Below, in pieces: positions 12,909-25,130 of a stretch of DNA of 64,000 bases. The notes below the pieces were generated by a model, which made no database searches, was not told the DNA's origin, and worked only from the letters and a program-made list of their open reading frames with translations. Positions within the stretch are counted from its first letter, which is position 1. Every line of letters starts with the position of its first letter. Location of the stretch: positions 556,001 through 620,000 of the forward strand of contig JAJEKV010000026.1 of assembly GCA_021234155.1 (NCBI GenBank), written 5' to 3'. The stretch comes from Isoetes taiwanensis. Taxonomy: Eukaryota; Streptophyta; Lycopodiopsida; Isoetales; Isoetaceae. The position numbers and the translations under genes were made by a program.

Positions 12909-12914
12909 TTTATT
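12909..12914 (-). other. Candidate polyadenylation signal of the WAV3-like gene
   Basis: On the minus strand AATAAA occurs about 30 nt after the stop codon that ends the frame at 12944. It is close to the stop, so a more distal signal may be the one used. Confidence 0.3.
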
Positions 12915-12943
12915 CAGTTTAGGCAAAGATGGCACAGGAACTA

Positions 12944-15792
12944 TTATCTTTGTGTTCTTCCAGGAATTGATTTGGATAAACTACGGACTCGATTGATCAA
13001 TCTAGCATTTGCATTCTCAGCAAATGTTCTGCTTTCAGATTGTGTTTGAGAACGTAAGATCATGCCAACCATTGATGGTGTCTGGTAATCCCTTTTGTGC
13101 CTTTCCACAGATTGCCCTCTAGTGGTTGCGCGCTGGCAAAAATGAGAGCTCTGTGCAGATAATATATATGCACGGCCTGATCTTTCATACACTTGCCTGT
13201 TTCCCAGCCTCTCTTTAATCTCAGCCAGTTCTGCCTCTAATGCCTCTGATAAGTTATCTCCTTCCCGATAAGAAACTGACAAACGAATTTTATGAATTGT
13301 GATATCTATCAGCTGCTGTGCACCAGTAAAGTCACCTTTATCAGCTAGCAACCCTACTTCTGAAATCACATTGGCTGTTAGCAGCCTGTTTTTCTGCCTG
13401 TCGACTTCAAGACTTATAGGTTGATTGGCATCAACAAATTTTGGACGATAGAGAATCAGCTCATGCAATTGTGTATGCCTCGTCTCATGGGTAACTGGAT
13501 CTCTGTATCTGCATCCTACCTGAATGGCAACCATCATTTGATTTTTTTTCTCTGGAACAGCACTTAATGCTGGGAGCTTTAAGTCTAACAAAATGTCGCG
13601 TTCTTCATCGGCATATAAATCCCCAAGCTTTACAACTCCTCTTTGACCATCATCACTAATAGTGCTGTTATAGCTTCCAGCATGGATACCTTTAACTTGA
13701 GTGCCATGCATACCTGAGGAGATGACTAATTCCACATCTTGCACAACAACACTTAGAATGCCACCCACACACTGCGCAAAGGCATCTTGCACCACACCCT
13801 CAGCCTGGATAAAAGAAAATGTTCCTCCAGATACCTCAGAAATAGAATGCATGGTAGCTGCATCATGATCTGCTCCAAAACCAAAAGTATGCACAGGAAT
13901 TGATACGTGACCATATCTCATGCCCTGCTGTACTGATGCAGATTGTTCTCCCTGACTTGTTCTATCTTGTAAAGAAGACGAGAAAGATTGAGTTTGCGTG
14001 CTGCTCGCACAATGAGTGTCTTGTCCATCTGATAAAAGCATAATGCTGGCAACTGGATTTCGATGCTGCCGATCATCAAGAACTTTTGCACCTTTACGCA
14101 GTCCTTCTGAGATATTTGTCCCTCCAATGGAGACTAATGCATCAATGGATCTTAAAGATAGCCGCCGTCCTTCTTCATTCATGCACTTCAAAGGAAACAA
14201 ACGCCTAGCTGTGGAAGAAAACACCACCACAGATAGGCGGTCGCTAGCACTTAAATTGCAAATGACAAATGCCATGGCTCGCTTAAGAAGCACAAGCTTG
14301 TTTCCTGCCATACTTCCACTTACATCAAGAATGGCAACAAGATCAATTGGAGCACGACGACTAGGATCTAATATAAAAGAAGCTTCCTCGCTAGCAGAAT
14401 TATTGTTTAAAATTGGCCTATGCTGATCGCTAGAGTTTTCTGCAGTATCTTTTCTGATAGATTCAGTCCCTCCAATTGAAGAGTTACCTCTTGTTAAAAG
14501 AGGAGCTTTTATGTGCACCAGAACAGGGAAACTTTCGAAGGAATCAGAGTATGGAACACTCTGAAATTCTGCAAAAGTCTTAATTTCCAGCTTGCTTGTA
14601 CAGGACATCTCAGGTGTTTCCACATCTGCTGATAAACCCTTTTCTCCCTTGCCTTTCGGAGAACCTCTAGAAATTTCCATTGTTGCTCCTTCCACATGTG
14701 TCTGAGATCTGCCTACCTCTAAAACAGTGTCTGCTTCAGAATTCTGCCCTCCCGACATTGTCTGATGGGCTAAAGGCAACGCCTCATCATCATCAAAAAC
14801 AAGAGGTTCAGAGTTAACAACTTCCTGATTGATTTGTGCAGGAAATGAATAGGCCCTGTGGAACCTTGGATCTTGACCCCGTATGACAGTTTCCAACTGG
14901 TTACCAGAGGATCCTGAAAGAGATGATCTAGAAGTTCTTAATCTTGAATTTCCATTCTCATGTCTAGTCGGAGCTTGCCAAGGGACTTCTTTCCATTTTG
15001 CACGACAAACTGGGCAAACTAGGTTACCATGCTTAACATTTGAAGCAATACAAGGAAAGTGAAATGTATGTGAACATTCTGCTGTGAAAAGAGCATGCCC
15101 AGATCCTGGCTTCATTGTTTCTAGACATATTGCACATGCACTCTGCCAGAGGCAAACAAAAATCAGGAACAAATCAAATACACATTAGTTGAAAGTAATA
15201 GTGCATCCTTTTTAACCTTTTTTCACCTTTTTGGAATGATCATTCAGACAACACCCAGGTATCAGATTGGGAAAATGCAGAACGCAAGCTAAAGACTAGA
15301 GAGCTAAGGGTAGCTACCAGTATACTAAAATTGGACACTACAGAGTCAAGGACAGGTATTACAATGCATTCCACACATGAACCTAACTTAAGAAGCAGGC
15401 TACAAAATGAAGGTGCCCAAATAATTAAAGAGCTTATGCAGCCCTTAGTTCAAAATTCTAGTCGTGGAAGTTAAAGAAAACTCCAATACCACATAACTGA
15501 GAGGAACCCAGAACTCTGTTATGCATATATATGTTCTGTGATACCAAAGATAGTACGCATATATGGTTGATTACATGAGATACACAAGACAAGTTCCAGG
15601 AAAAAGACATGGACGTACCTTTGAAAGGCGCAAGCTCCGCACGGATGAGCTCAAGCTTTTAGTAGTATTTCCTTCGGATTTCGGAGTAGGGCTACCCAGT
15701 TCATCAACATGGTTATCTTCTTCCTCCGTCGGAACCCAGTTGCACATGTGCAGACCTAGAACAGTCTTCGCAATGTTCCATCCCCTTCCCAT
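12944..15792 (-). CDS. WAV3-family RING-type E3 ubiquitin ligase with vWA domain (2 exons)
   Basis: Exon 1 is 15792-15619 and exon 2 is 15142-12944. Both borders are GT-AG in phase 0 and give 790 residues. The start chosen (MGRGWNIAK) resembles the conserved MGTGW start of plant WAV3 homologs; an in-frame ATG lies 7 codons upstream. A RING finger spans about residues 61-108 (CAICL, ECSHTFHFPC, CPVC) and begins at the exon 2 border. A vWA domain starts near residue 322 with MIDAS motif DVSGS (Asp331) and later SDGQD. A long tail follows. In Arabidopsis, WAV3/WAVH proteins are E3 ligases acting in root gravitropism and root waving. The 732-codon exon has no disruption, so the gene looks intact and could be active. 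Confidence 0.93.
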
Positions 15793-18000
15793 TCTGCCTT
15801 TGCGATGCAGCAATTAGAGCTCCTGAAACTTACTGCACTAAAACTCCTGCATTAAAAACAGCTTGCTGCGCCATCTTGTTGACATAGTCAATCTGCTAGC
15901 GGAACTATGAATGCCTTCTTTAATTCTGGGAAGAATACAAAAAATAGTGCTAGTCAGCAACTTACCATCCCAAGCTAGACATGATCGGCATAATAGTACT
16001 GAATAGGAATGAAGCTCAAATATGAATATGCCTAATACAGAGCATCCAACGACAAAATGACCAAGGTTGCGTCTTCGGTATTCCAAAAGATGCATCATAA
16101 GAGAAGTACCCATTTGTCCCTTCTGCATAGCATTTGAGAAGACAAACATACCATGCTAAGAAGACGGCCTGCTGATCTCCTTAGCTTAAGAATTTCTTCA
16201 AGATTTCACGACCCCATTCGCCGGAATACCTTTCGAGCCCACTTGAATCGAATTTAGCCGCAAAAAATTCGTGTACAGAGCAAAATTTCTTCGGCAACTT
16301 ATGGCGCTATCATTGAAATTTACCAGTCAGATGAAAATGAGGACCCACTGGTGCTAATTTTACCAATTCGAGCACTTATGGTTGTACCAATTACCTAAAG
16401 CCCAATTTTCTAAAGGCATTGATTCACAAGGGGCCAAAAACAAGCATAGTTCTCGCGTCTGCAGGCGTGCAGGAGCTCATAAATAGACAAAAACCCCAGA
16501 AATTGGTTTGCCTTCCCACTCGAAAGACAAAAACATCAGAGCCCAACAAAAAAAGGGCACCCAAAGCTACCGGAAAGCCGAATTTGAGAAGCAAATTAGA
16601 AAGGACCAATGTTCAGCTTGCAGGCTCTCATTCTGCGCACAAATAGCTGAGAAAAGCTGCAGGGATTATGAAGTGGGGGGACCATGCCATGCACGTCGGA
16701 GGGCTAGATCTTCTAGCGCCTGGTCTGCCGCAATCTGTGCCGCATGTGCCGTGCGGCATAGCCGGCCGCACATGCCCCATTTTTTAGGCCAGCTTGCATC
16801 CGCTTACCTCATGCTTTGCTATTGTTGTCTTAGGATCCTCATTTGTTTAATCCAATTATGCATTTTCTTTTATCTCTCAATTAACATAGCAATTCATGGT
16901 GTCCTAGCCATGTTGAGTCTATCACTTTGAAGATCATTTTTTTCTTTGAGACATAGCTTCTTTCTTTTCTGAACAATGCACGTTAGGTGCATTATGCATG
17001 CAACCTAAGCCAATCAAGCAATGCCATGTGGCAGGTTTACCTTCTCTGAATCTCAAACAAGGCTTTGACCTGCCCGACATTCTCATTTACCTTTCATTCT
17101 GGATGATCTACCTTGCATTCCAGATGCTCTACCTTGCATTCCGCTGATTTGATTTGATGCAGATTTACTTGCACATGATGCAACTTAACCTACTTCCACA
17201 TAATTGGAATGCAGCTCTACCCTGCAATCTGGTAGGGTCAACCACGCCTCCACGCTTTGCGCATCGGCATGGTTTCCCTGTCAGAATGCGGGGTAGGGCT
17301 GCGTTTCCTTATACAAAACGTTTATTCAATCACCAAATAAAAACAACAACATATAATGTAAGCCAAGATTGGAATCCCAATGGATTAATAGAGGAAAACC
17401 ACCTGACTATACAAAAGATGGTATCTGAAGATAAACTTCCGATATCAATTTTTCCTTCTGGTCAAGCAAAAAATAGTAAGAAGCCTTATAATAGCTTGTG
17501 CATTATGAAAAACCTGCTCTTAAAAGCAGTTTTTTGTAAGCGTACTTGTATTCACTAAAAAGGAGAGGGTTTTATCTTCACGAACAAAAGGGAAGCATGT
17601 TCTCAATACAAATACCTTGACGTGGAGTTACAACCACCACATATTGGGACACTTGTATCCAACAACGGGTGATTGCAGGTTGGAAGGCTTTGTATGCCAT
17701 GCAGAATAATTGCCACAAAGTAGATGTTATACTGGTCCCACCTTGTTTCACGGGGGATTCGCTCCTGTATAGGGTATGCCATCTCCATTCAAGGGGTGGC
17801 AACCCCCAACCCGCCCCTCCATACAGATTTTAAAAAGCCAATTTTGACCCCTTCCATATAAAATTTACCTAGGCTAGTGCAATAAAACCGAAAAAGGAAC
17901 TTCCTACCGATGGAAATGGGTCAAAAATCCCCCCTCCTGTGCATGCACATAGTTTATATGTAAAAATGGTAAATCCCCCTTGCCTTGTTTGGAGTTTTGG
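15793..18000. other. Upstream region of the WAV3-like gene; no further gene recognised
   Basis: The minus-strand promoter and 5' UTR of the WAV3-like gene must lie here. Short frames at 16419-16930 and 17154-17558 have no recognisable domain. GCATTCCAGATGCTCTACC-like short repeats occur at about 17090-17230. I could not place a TATA box with confidence. Confidence 0.5.
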
Positions 18001-19030
18001 TGGAGACGATTCTTCTATATGGGAGAAGTATGTGGTTCAATCATATCAGTTGCCACTTGAGAAGACTTGGGGCGCGTCCATAAAGCCTTCCTGACCCGAG
18101 CACTTAAAGTCAAGTCTATACTATCAAGAGACAAGGTTTCTTCCTCTTCAACATGTTGGCCTGGAATGATAGATCCCTACTGTCATAAGTGGTCAACATG
18201 GGAGGCACTCGTCTTCCAAACCTCACCTACATAATGCTCATGGGTCTATAACATCTTAAAGTTTGTTGGAAGGCGAAATGCACTTATTGCTTCTCTAGAT
18301 GGAATGTGTAGGAACAGACATGTGTAGGAGTGTAGACAATGAAGAGCACACTCGATTGAAGCAATATCTCGATGCATGCTTTCTCAGTAAACTTGGGGAT
18401 GCCACCGCCTTGGAGATAGTCAAGACATCACATTATAAAAGCCAAATTAATCTCATGCATACTTGTAGCCCACAACAATATATGTTAGCACATTTGCCTA
18501 AGAAGAGACATAGAAATTGTATTAGTTTGCAATGATATACACCGTCAGGCAGATGGGCTCGTGAGGAATGTGAAAACATGATATGTCAATGTTGTCAAAT
18601 GAGAGCGGTTGAAGATGAGTGCCATACTCTTCATATTTGCCCAGTATTTGCGACTATCCGAACACGATATATCTCTCCGATTACACCTAATCAGCCGCTG
18701 TATGTGCTTTTGCAGGCATATGCAGTGCCAACACTAGAATCTTATATCCTAGAGTTCTTGACTTATACGTGTAGATGTAGAGTTCATCAGCGAGCTCATT
18801 ATTGTCAAGGTTTCTCCCTTGGAAACCCTTTGGTTAGGGTGTTCTATAGTAATTGGCTTCCTATGTTCTTTTTTGTACTGGATTCCATAGACTTCTTAAT
18901 CTCTATGGACTTCTATGGTAATTAGCTTCATATATTCTTTTTTGTACTGGAAAAAAAAATTCTTAGTCTCTGTGGATGATAAAAATCAAAGTCAATTTAA
19001 TTCAAGTAAATTCAATTCAATAAAAAATAT
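18000..19030 (+). mobile_element. LINE 3' end with Cys-rich domain and AT-rich tail
   Basis: Broken plus frames (18299-18535, 18578-18925) form the C-terminal part of a LINE polyprotein. The zinc-binding region reads CQCCQMRAVEDECHTLHICP, matching the CQRAIEDE stretch at the same relative place in the LINE at 58.8-62.3 kb. The tail at 18968 (CTGTGGATGATAAAAATC) is a variant of the GTGGACGATAAAA end signature found elsewhere here. Stops separate the frames. The 5' limit is approximate. Confidence 0.65.
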
Positions 19031-19035
19031 AAAGA

Positions 19036-19090
19036 GTCTTAAATAGATAGATAGATAGATAGATAGATAGTAGTTTTAACGTCACGCCTA
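19036..19090 (-). repeat. (GATA)n microsatellite with inverted LINE-type tail signature
   Basis: About eight GATA units are followed by TAGTTTTAACGTCACGCC. On the minus strand this reads GCGTGACGTTAAAACTA plus CTAT repeats, the same end signature as at 11126-11153. It looks like the 3' end of an element on the minus strand that abuts the plus-strand LINE tail. Confidence 0.6.
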
Positions 19091-19680
19091 TCAGTTAAAA
19101 ATGATATCATCCTCTTCTTCCTTAATCGACATCTTCTTTCTTCTTCATTTTTTCCTTCATTAGCAAATATGCCATTTAATCCAATTGTGTTTTGGATTGC
19201 CTTAGCTTCTAGTTGATGCAAGGAACTCCGTTTTTATGTTCTTTTGGGTTCTCATACCAAAATTTTAGTACCAAAAATTTCGATTTGTATTCACATCAAA
19301 CCATCAGAGTATACAGAACAAGTACTGCCTCCCACGAGGCTATATACATGAAAGCCACGTATACAGATAACAAGATGACAACACAAGATAACTATACATG
19401 CATATGCTCCGCCAACTATCAAACAGCCTGCACAAGGCTTCCACGTGTTAGTAACATGCATAAGAGTTATCCCGTAGTATCAACATGAAGCAATGACTGA
19501 CGGACTGCAAGTACACACATATGGAATCCACCACATGCTCCATAGCATCTCAAGCAGATGCACCTGCCATATCTAGATAGTACGTCGTCTAGAATTGCAA
19601 GCAACATTAGAACCTAGGCCACTAGACTGTTGACTACATCCATCACCGTCCTATACCAGCGATAGATTTCATCTCACTAG

Positions 19681-19850
19681 TACCATAAGTTCCTTTTAAG
19701 ATAAGCTTCACTCATCTACATACATGCCCACATAAAACTCCCTTGGGTGTATCATAACGATACTTTTACCATAAGTTCCTTTTAAGCTTCGCTCATCTAC
19801 ATACATGCCCACATAAAACTCCCTTGGGTGTATCATAACGATACTTTTAC
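19681..19850 (+). repeat. Tandem duplication of about 85 bp
   Basis: A unit starting TACCATAAGTTCCTTTTAAG and ending ATCATAACGATACTTT is present twice in direct tandem (about 19681-19766 and 19767-19849). The copies differ mainly by a small indel after TTTTAAG. No coding role seen. Confidence 0.85.
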
Positions 19851-20579
19851 AGTGGAGCATAACTTCATAGAACTCCCAAGTACCTCTGGTCCGTTGACAA
19901 GAACATGAGCTTGTCCAATACCAAGATCATATACTTGTCTCACCATAATACTGGAGTTCATGAAACAAGCTTATTCTCATTTCCATACATAACAAGGGAC
20001 ATTGGGAGGATGAAGGCTGATAGCTCCATCGCATATCATTGGATTCTACTACGAGAACCCAGGGAAGAGAGGTTCATGGTTGGAATAACAAATCACCATG
20101 CCAACAAACCAACTCAACGAAGACATCTCGGTTTATCATAGAGCTACATCAGGTAGACACTAAGCTGCTTCTAGGTATTCATCAGAAGGGAATTCTCGGA
20201 CAGCCCAATACTGCCCAAGTGCAGATTAATTGATACCGAGAAGGATTTCTTAACCTTCTCGCAGTTCTAGACGATAGGACCGCTATGGCATCTGCCACAT
20301 CCATCTATCTCAGGACTTGCCAATCATCCTGCTTCAAGCGCTAAGATAGCAACTCTTAGCACTGCCAAAATTCCCAACCGATGGTTTCTTGGAAGCCTTG
20401 CTTCTGTCTGCAACCTCTACTCCCGCTTCATCCCTTCCGGCCTCCCTGTAACAGGCCGCCACTTTCCTTGATATAACCTCCTGCCAGCATGGCAAGGCCA
20501 CATGGCGGCATCCTATCAGGCAGATACGACTGCCAGAAGCCTCAAATGTGCTCAACTCGGCAGCCTCACTGCCTCAAAA

Positions 20580-20815
20580 CCGTGGCTCAGCCATGTTCAG
20601 GTGGCCCGTTAATGGCATCCGCCGATTTAAGGGGTGCTCACCCCTTCCACAATAAAATCATAGCCTTAAAGGTTATTTAACCCATAAATGGCTCAATGGC
20701 ATTTTTAACCATTGTAACCATTTAAATCTTTTGCCTCCTTTCCTTATCCCATAACCCGATGGGGTTTTCGCGGACGTTAAAATTTCTATCTTATCTTATC
20801 TTATTATTAACCTAA
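20580..20815 (+). mobile_element. LINE/SINE 3' tail remnant
   Basis: The end GGGGTTTTCGCGGACGTTAA (20763-20782) followed by TTATC/CTTAT repeats matches the end signature of other elements in this window (G-GACG-(A/T)TAAAA plus microsatellite). Upstream 200 bp carries no intact frame. Confidence 0.5.
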
Positions 20816-22297
20816 TAATGCCCCAAGGCAAATTGCAACCACGTTTATCATTAATAAATAGTTGTGCCCTAGTCTCAATCATTACAGTGCACTTCACAAT
20901 TGAACTAGAGTACATGCGACCATAATAATCCCAATGCCAACCACATCCGATTATTCCATTAACCCACACGACATGCATGTTAACATTCACAAAAATAGTT
21001 TGTACAATTTGAGCATAACAGGTAAAATGTCTGCAGAAGACTATTTTAAACATTTTTAGATTACTTCGTTAAGCATTGATTGCGCAAGGACTATGAAGCA
21101 ACATTATGCTATCATCTCCTTATCTTTCTCTAGTAGTATTTAGTCATCTAGTGCATGGAAGATATACTTGGATGGATGGCATCACCATCACTAGAACTTC
21201 ATTTATTGATCTATATGTCATGTCAACATATTAGCACATGTTGTGTCGATCTACATTTGGTGGGTCTTATTTGTCGTACAATTTCTAATGTCGTTTAAAG
21301 TCAAATGTAAAGTGAAATTCACAAGCTGGCATGCTATTTATTTATGAAGTAGACGAAGAAAATGAGATTTCTATATGATTTCTTTAATGACTATATTCAT
21401 TGTAAGATCCCAAAAGGACAAAGCAGGACATCGCAAGTGGAAATGCCAAAATCGTCTTTGAGAAATTCAACTGATTCAAAACACACACCTTTTCACATAT
21501 GGATTGCAAGTAAATAATGTACATTCTACATTTTCAACTATTTTCCAACATTCCTAAGCCTATAGACAAATTGTATCTCCCAAGGGAATTGAACCATGCA
21601 GAGAACCTCCCAGTTGTCATGACTGATATATCTTTGGCCTACCTTGGAGCTAGTGTCCTCGTGTGCCAATCTGCCATTTCTAGTACAATTAGATATGGCT
21701 CAAGTCAAGCAAAATTCTATATGTTGGCATGCCACTATTCCTTCAAATAGGACTACACTATTTCACCAACATGTCTGGCAAAAGGCACAAATCATGTCAC
21801 CTCATGACCTTGGAAATACATAGAAAAGGTGAAATGGTTTTCTTTCTATTGATGGTAATATACATTATTTAGTTTACTTTTTATCTTACTAGATGAAGTA
21901 AAAATGTGACTAGGTCAGGAAAGCATATTTCACGTGGACCTTATATGTCATAGTATATGAAGTCACAAGGCACCCAAATCATAAATAACCAATACAAAAC
22001 CACTATGATAATGTTTTTTTATGCAAAAGCATTTTCCCTCAATACAAACCACGCATTACAATGGTTTTTAAAATGAATCCGTGGTTTTGCATGCTAGTTT
22101 TCTACTCTGATATGGTTAATTGAAGCTGATGAAGGTTCTTATCGAGGTTTTAAGTACCAATTTGACATGTCATGACGGTTATATATGCAGTTAGCAACAT
22201 TGAGAGTAGGAAACATATGTTGAATGGTTTTTTGTTAGATGTCTATGGTTTTGGAAGTGGTTTTAACTGGAAATACTTCAATGTCTCTATATAGAGT

Positions 22298-22519
22298 TTA
22301 ACAAGGTCTTTTCGTTTGGGGTTTTCCATTCGGATTTTCTAAGCTAACACGACTTGCTTTTTTATAAGAACGTAAAGATTTATATTTGTCAAAATTATCA
22401 GAAAAATAATTTTCTATTTGCCAATGTTCAGTAACCTTATCTTTCCATCTCCGTGGTGCAATCTTACGCCATATCCGTAATAAAATAGCAACTGGACTAT
22501 AATAGATCTGGCCAGAAAA
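22298..22519 (-). CDS. Unidentified open frame without ATG
   Basis: A 73-codon minus-strand frame lies between stops. It has coding-like composition (for example LLRIWRKIAPRRWKDKV and ENYFSDNFDKYKSL) and ends NGKPQTKRPC. I do not recognise it and it does not match the next STAY-GREEN exon. The last part lies in the repeat that recurs at 22965-23080, where the frame is broken. It could be a transposon remnant. Confidence 0.2.
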   Translation of the reverse strand, partial: FSGQIYYSPVAILLRIWRKIAPRRWKDKVTEHWQIENYFSDNFDKYKSLRSYKKASRVSLENPNGKPQTKRPC

Positions 22520-22561
22520 TTATACCAGAGTTGAAGAAAACTTTTTGATCAATGTAATCAC

Positions 22562-22735
22562 CTGAGCTTTGTTGATTTCTCTTGAAATAGCAAGCGTAAG
22601 TTTAGCTGTGAGATCACTATGCGTTAGAGTGTAAGTTCTTGATAGTTGATCTGGATGTTTGTCATGGTCCACTCCAAGGAATTGAACTCTTAATTTTGAT
22701 GCTTCAAATATTGAAGGTCCAAAGAGTCTTGCCCT
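22562..22735 (-). pseudogene. SGR: Orphan exon of STAY-GREEN magnesium dechelatase
   Basis: The minus-strand segment is 58 codons, open in phase 0, bordered by a TTTGCAG acceptor and a CAG|GTGATT donor. It reads RARLFGPSIFEASKL, then VQFLGVDHDKHP and YTLTHSDLTAKLTLAIS, a near-perfect match to the conserved N-terminal block of STAY-GREEN/NYE1 proteins. The known family removes Mg from chlorophyll a in plastids during senescence. I could not find the transit-peptide exon or the following exon (LHVHCHISGGH region) within reach. A mitochondrial rRNA insertion sits 39 bp upstream. I therefore call it an orphan exon, although an exon of a gene with very long introns remains possible. Confidence 0.8.
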
Positions 22736-22774
22736 CTGCAAACATCAAGGAGAGACAGGAGAGACATTGGGAAC

Positions 22775-22955
22775 AATATACAGGGCTATCAACTCCTTTG
22801 GCAAGATTTTCCAACCTCTTCGCGATTCCTTGGTCTTTCCGGATGAGTGAGGCCCACCGCCTTCTCATCAAGCCCAATCCGCTTTCGCTCGCCGCTACTA
22901 ATGGAGTCTCGGTTGATTTTCCCTCCTTTAGCTACTTAGATGTTTCAGTTCGCTA
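22775..22955 (-). pseudogene. Mitochondrial large-subunit (26S) rRNA fragment in nuclear DNA (NUMT)
   Basis: On the minus strand the sequence contains GAACTGAAACATCTAAGTAG, ATCAACCGAGACTCC, TAGTAGCGGCGAGCGAA and TTGATAGCCCTGTATA. These are conserved positions in the 5' part of bacterial-type 23S rRNA. The variable parts fit plant mitochondrial 26S better than plastid 23S, from memory of the families. Only about 180 bp is present, so it is a non-functional nuclear insert. Confidence 0.8.
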
Positions 22956-23079
22956 AGGTTGAAATGTTAGTGGTTTTTGACTAGCAATACTATAGTGTTT
23001 CTATATATAGATTAACATGGTCTTTTCATTTAAGGTTTTCCATCCTAATTTTTTAAGATAACATGACTGGTTTTACATC

Positions 23080-25020
23080 TAATTTGCTGCATGGTTCTAA
23101 ACTGTTAGTGGTCCTTAATATGGTTTTGTTGATCGATCTTTGTAATATCTATCATCGAAGTTGTTCATGTTTTTTATTTGGCGTTGATGTATTTTATAGT
23201 TATTAGACTTAAGAAGCAAAATTTTGAGATATTAATTACACCATTGATCCCCTACCAATTGCAAATCACTTAGTAACAATATGATAAGAAATGACACCCC
23301 TCCTCCCAAGAATGAACTATTAGGGCCTATCTCCATTAGCCGGACTTGGGGGCTGTGCTGTGTTTTCGTGGCGAACCCAGCAATGAAAATGGGCATTCCC
23401 ATTAGCTTTCAATGCTTGATCTATGCTGACGAGTCCAGATCGGCTCTGAATTTTTAGATGCTGGAGCACTCCATCTGAAAAGACGAATTGGGTTTATTTT
23501 TTAACATAGGAAGCTTCATCCTCTAGCGAGCCTTCATTTGTCTTGTAGCGCGTCTTTCTTTATCTTCTAGCAAATCCAGGTCGTAACAAAGTCATGGAGC
23601 AATAGCAATGGTCTCGACCCCCTTGCCAAATCCATGGCTAAAGCATTTTTCGAAAAAATGAATATGTCATTTCCTAAGGTCTCAACTGAACATATGGTCT
23701 GAAACAACATTTTCCAAATAAACATATAGTTTTCACATAACCATGGTCTCAACAATTATGCAAATCTTCATTCTTTCTTCTCCTTGTGAGCCAAAATTCA
23801 TGTGTTGCCTATTCCCATCCCCCCTCTCAAATCGGACTTCCTCTCCCCGCTGATTAAAACCTCATCAATTTGTGTGCTTTTATCCCTCCACGTTACAGTA
23901 GCACTCCCCGCCCCAGAGCCACATCTCTTGTATTCTCCTTGCTTGTTGCTCTCAGTGGTACGCCCCTGGGCATCCAAAATGTGACACAACTGCTTCTCAT
24001 CTTTGTTTCTACAAACCCTACAGCAGGAATTCTCAAGCAAGACCCTTGGCAATGACATTTCATAGACTCGGGGCTTCAAGCGAGCAGCCCTTCGCAGATG
24101 CATTCTTCTGACTCAGCTCTCAAAACTAGCACTAAACCACGTACTGTAGACTGAAGCAATAAAAAATTACATCACAAAAAGGCACTTATCACACCGCACC
24201 ATCCCGCCAGGCGCCCTCAATCTGCTCAGGCTTCCACACCCGACATAACTGGCATGTTAGAGGACTTGTCCGCTCCGCAGACCTCGTCATGTGCGCATCC
24301 GATTCTTTCTATTTCCATACCTGATGCAGGCATCGATCACAAAACTGAAAACCTCAAGCCAAAAAAGGCATTTTGACCACTAACTACCAGCAAGCTCCTC
24401 AAACTTGCAAAAACATATGGATTTCTATACAATACACCACAGAATCTTGGCCAAACCATGCCAGAAAACCCCACAAATACAAAAAGAAATATTGCAAGTT
24501 TTTATGGGTACTTTTTCACCTTTTTCATTAATGCCATCGAAACCCTAGAATGCCATCCATTGAAACCCTAGAATACTTTGAGGAAGAACCTCAAAACCTA
24601 TTGCAGCGGCAGTGCCGATGAACGTTTCAGCTGGGGGGACCCATCAATGATGGCTGCAGGCAGGGAAACGGGGGCTGGCGAGCTGATTACTGGCTCCAAA
24701 AAATTTCTAAGGAGGATCTGTCACGATTTTAGGTACCTATTTTGTTTACAATACAAGAGGAGCCCTGTTGTCTGAGGAACTGCGGAATTCCATTGTTGCT
24801 TTGGCATTTAGGTATGTCGGTGTATATTTTTAAATTGTCTTACAAGGACTCAGCATCATATATCGTTGTGACATTGAATCTGTGTCTTAATCCAGAAAAG
24901 GCAAACAATCCAGAAATGCATTTTATTCAAACAGTGGACAAATGAGAATAACGGGATATATGATAGCTTATCCCAAAACCATATGATATCCATCACTTAA
25001 AAACCCTGGGAAGAAAAACT
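23080..25020. other. Region without recognised gene
   Basis: AT-rich sequence. The minus-strand frame at 23798-24103 (101 codons) contains CCRVCRNKDEKQLCHIL but no domain I can name, and an overlapping plus frame makes it uncertain. No terminal repeats noticed. Confidence 0.4.
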
Positions 25021-25024
25021 TCAG

Positions 25025-25130
25025 CAACGGAATGCCTCAATGGAATATCATTTTATGACTTCCATGATTGCAGCATATGCTCAGCTGGGACACGTGCGAG
25101 ATGCACTGTTACTCTTGAAACATTTAAAAA
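25025..25130 (+). pseudogene. Pentatricopeptide repeat (PPR) fragment
   Basis: One repeat-length stretch is recognisable across two frames: NGMPQWNII, then a shift, then MTSMIAAYAQLGHVRDALLL. This is the P/L-type PPR helix-turn-helix consensus (TSMIAAYAQ.GH..DAL). PPR proteins bind organellar RNA. A frameshift inside the repeat and stops around it show that this is a decayed fragment, perhaps from an intronless PPR gene. Confidence 0.6.

Larger units (their letters stand above)
22250..23080. repeat. Diverged direct repeats flanking the STAY-GREEN exon and rRNA fragment
   Basis: About 22250-22370 and 22965-23080 are diverged copies of one sequence. Shared blocks include AACAAGGTCTTTTCGTTTGG against AACATGGTCTTTTCATTTAA, then GGTTTTCCAT and TAA-ACGACT/TAACATGACT. 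Between them lie the STAY-GREEN exon and the mitochondrial rRNA fragment. The copies may be termini or internal repeats of a transposable unit. Confidence 0.5.

Noticed and set aside
13918-14426. Frames antisense or out of frame within 13.9-14.7 kb
   Set aside because: Shadows of the large WAV3-like exon.
19040-19075. GATA array as a CRISPR-like repeat
   Set aside because: Units are 4 bp without spacers; it is a microsatellite.
22775-22955. Plastid 23S rRNA origin of the rRNA fragment
   Set aside because: The stretch ATCAACCGAGACTCC and the following variable part fit a mitochondrial-type sequence better than the plastid one as I remember them; an alignment would settle it.
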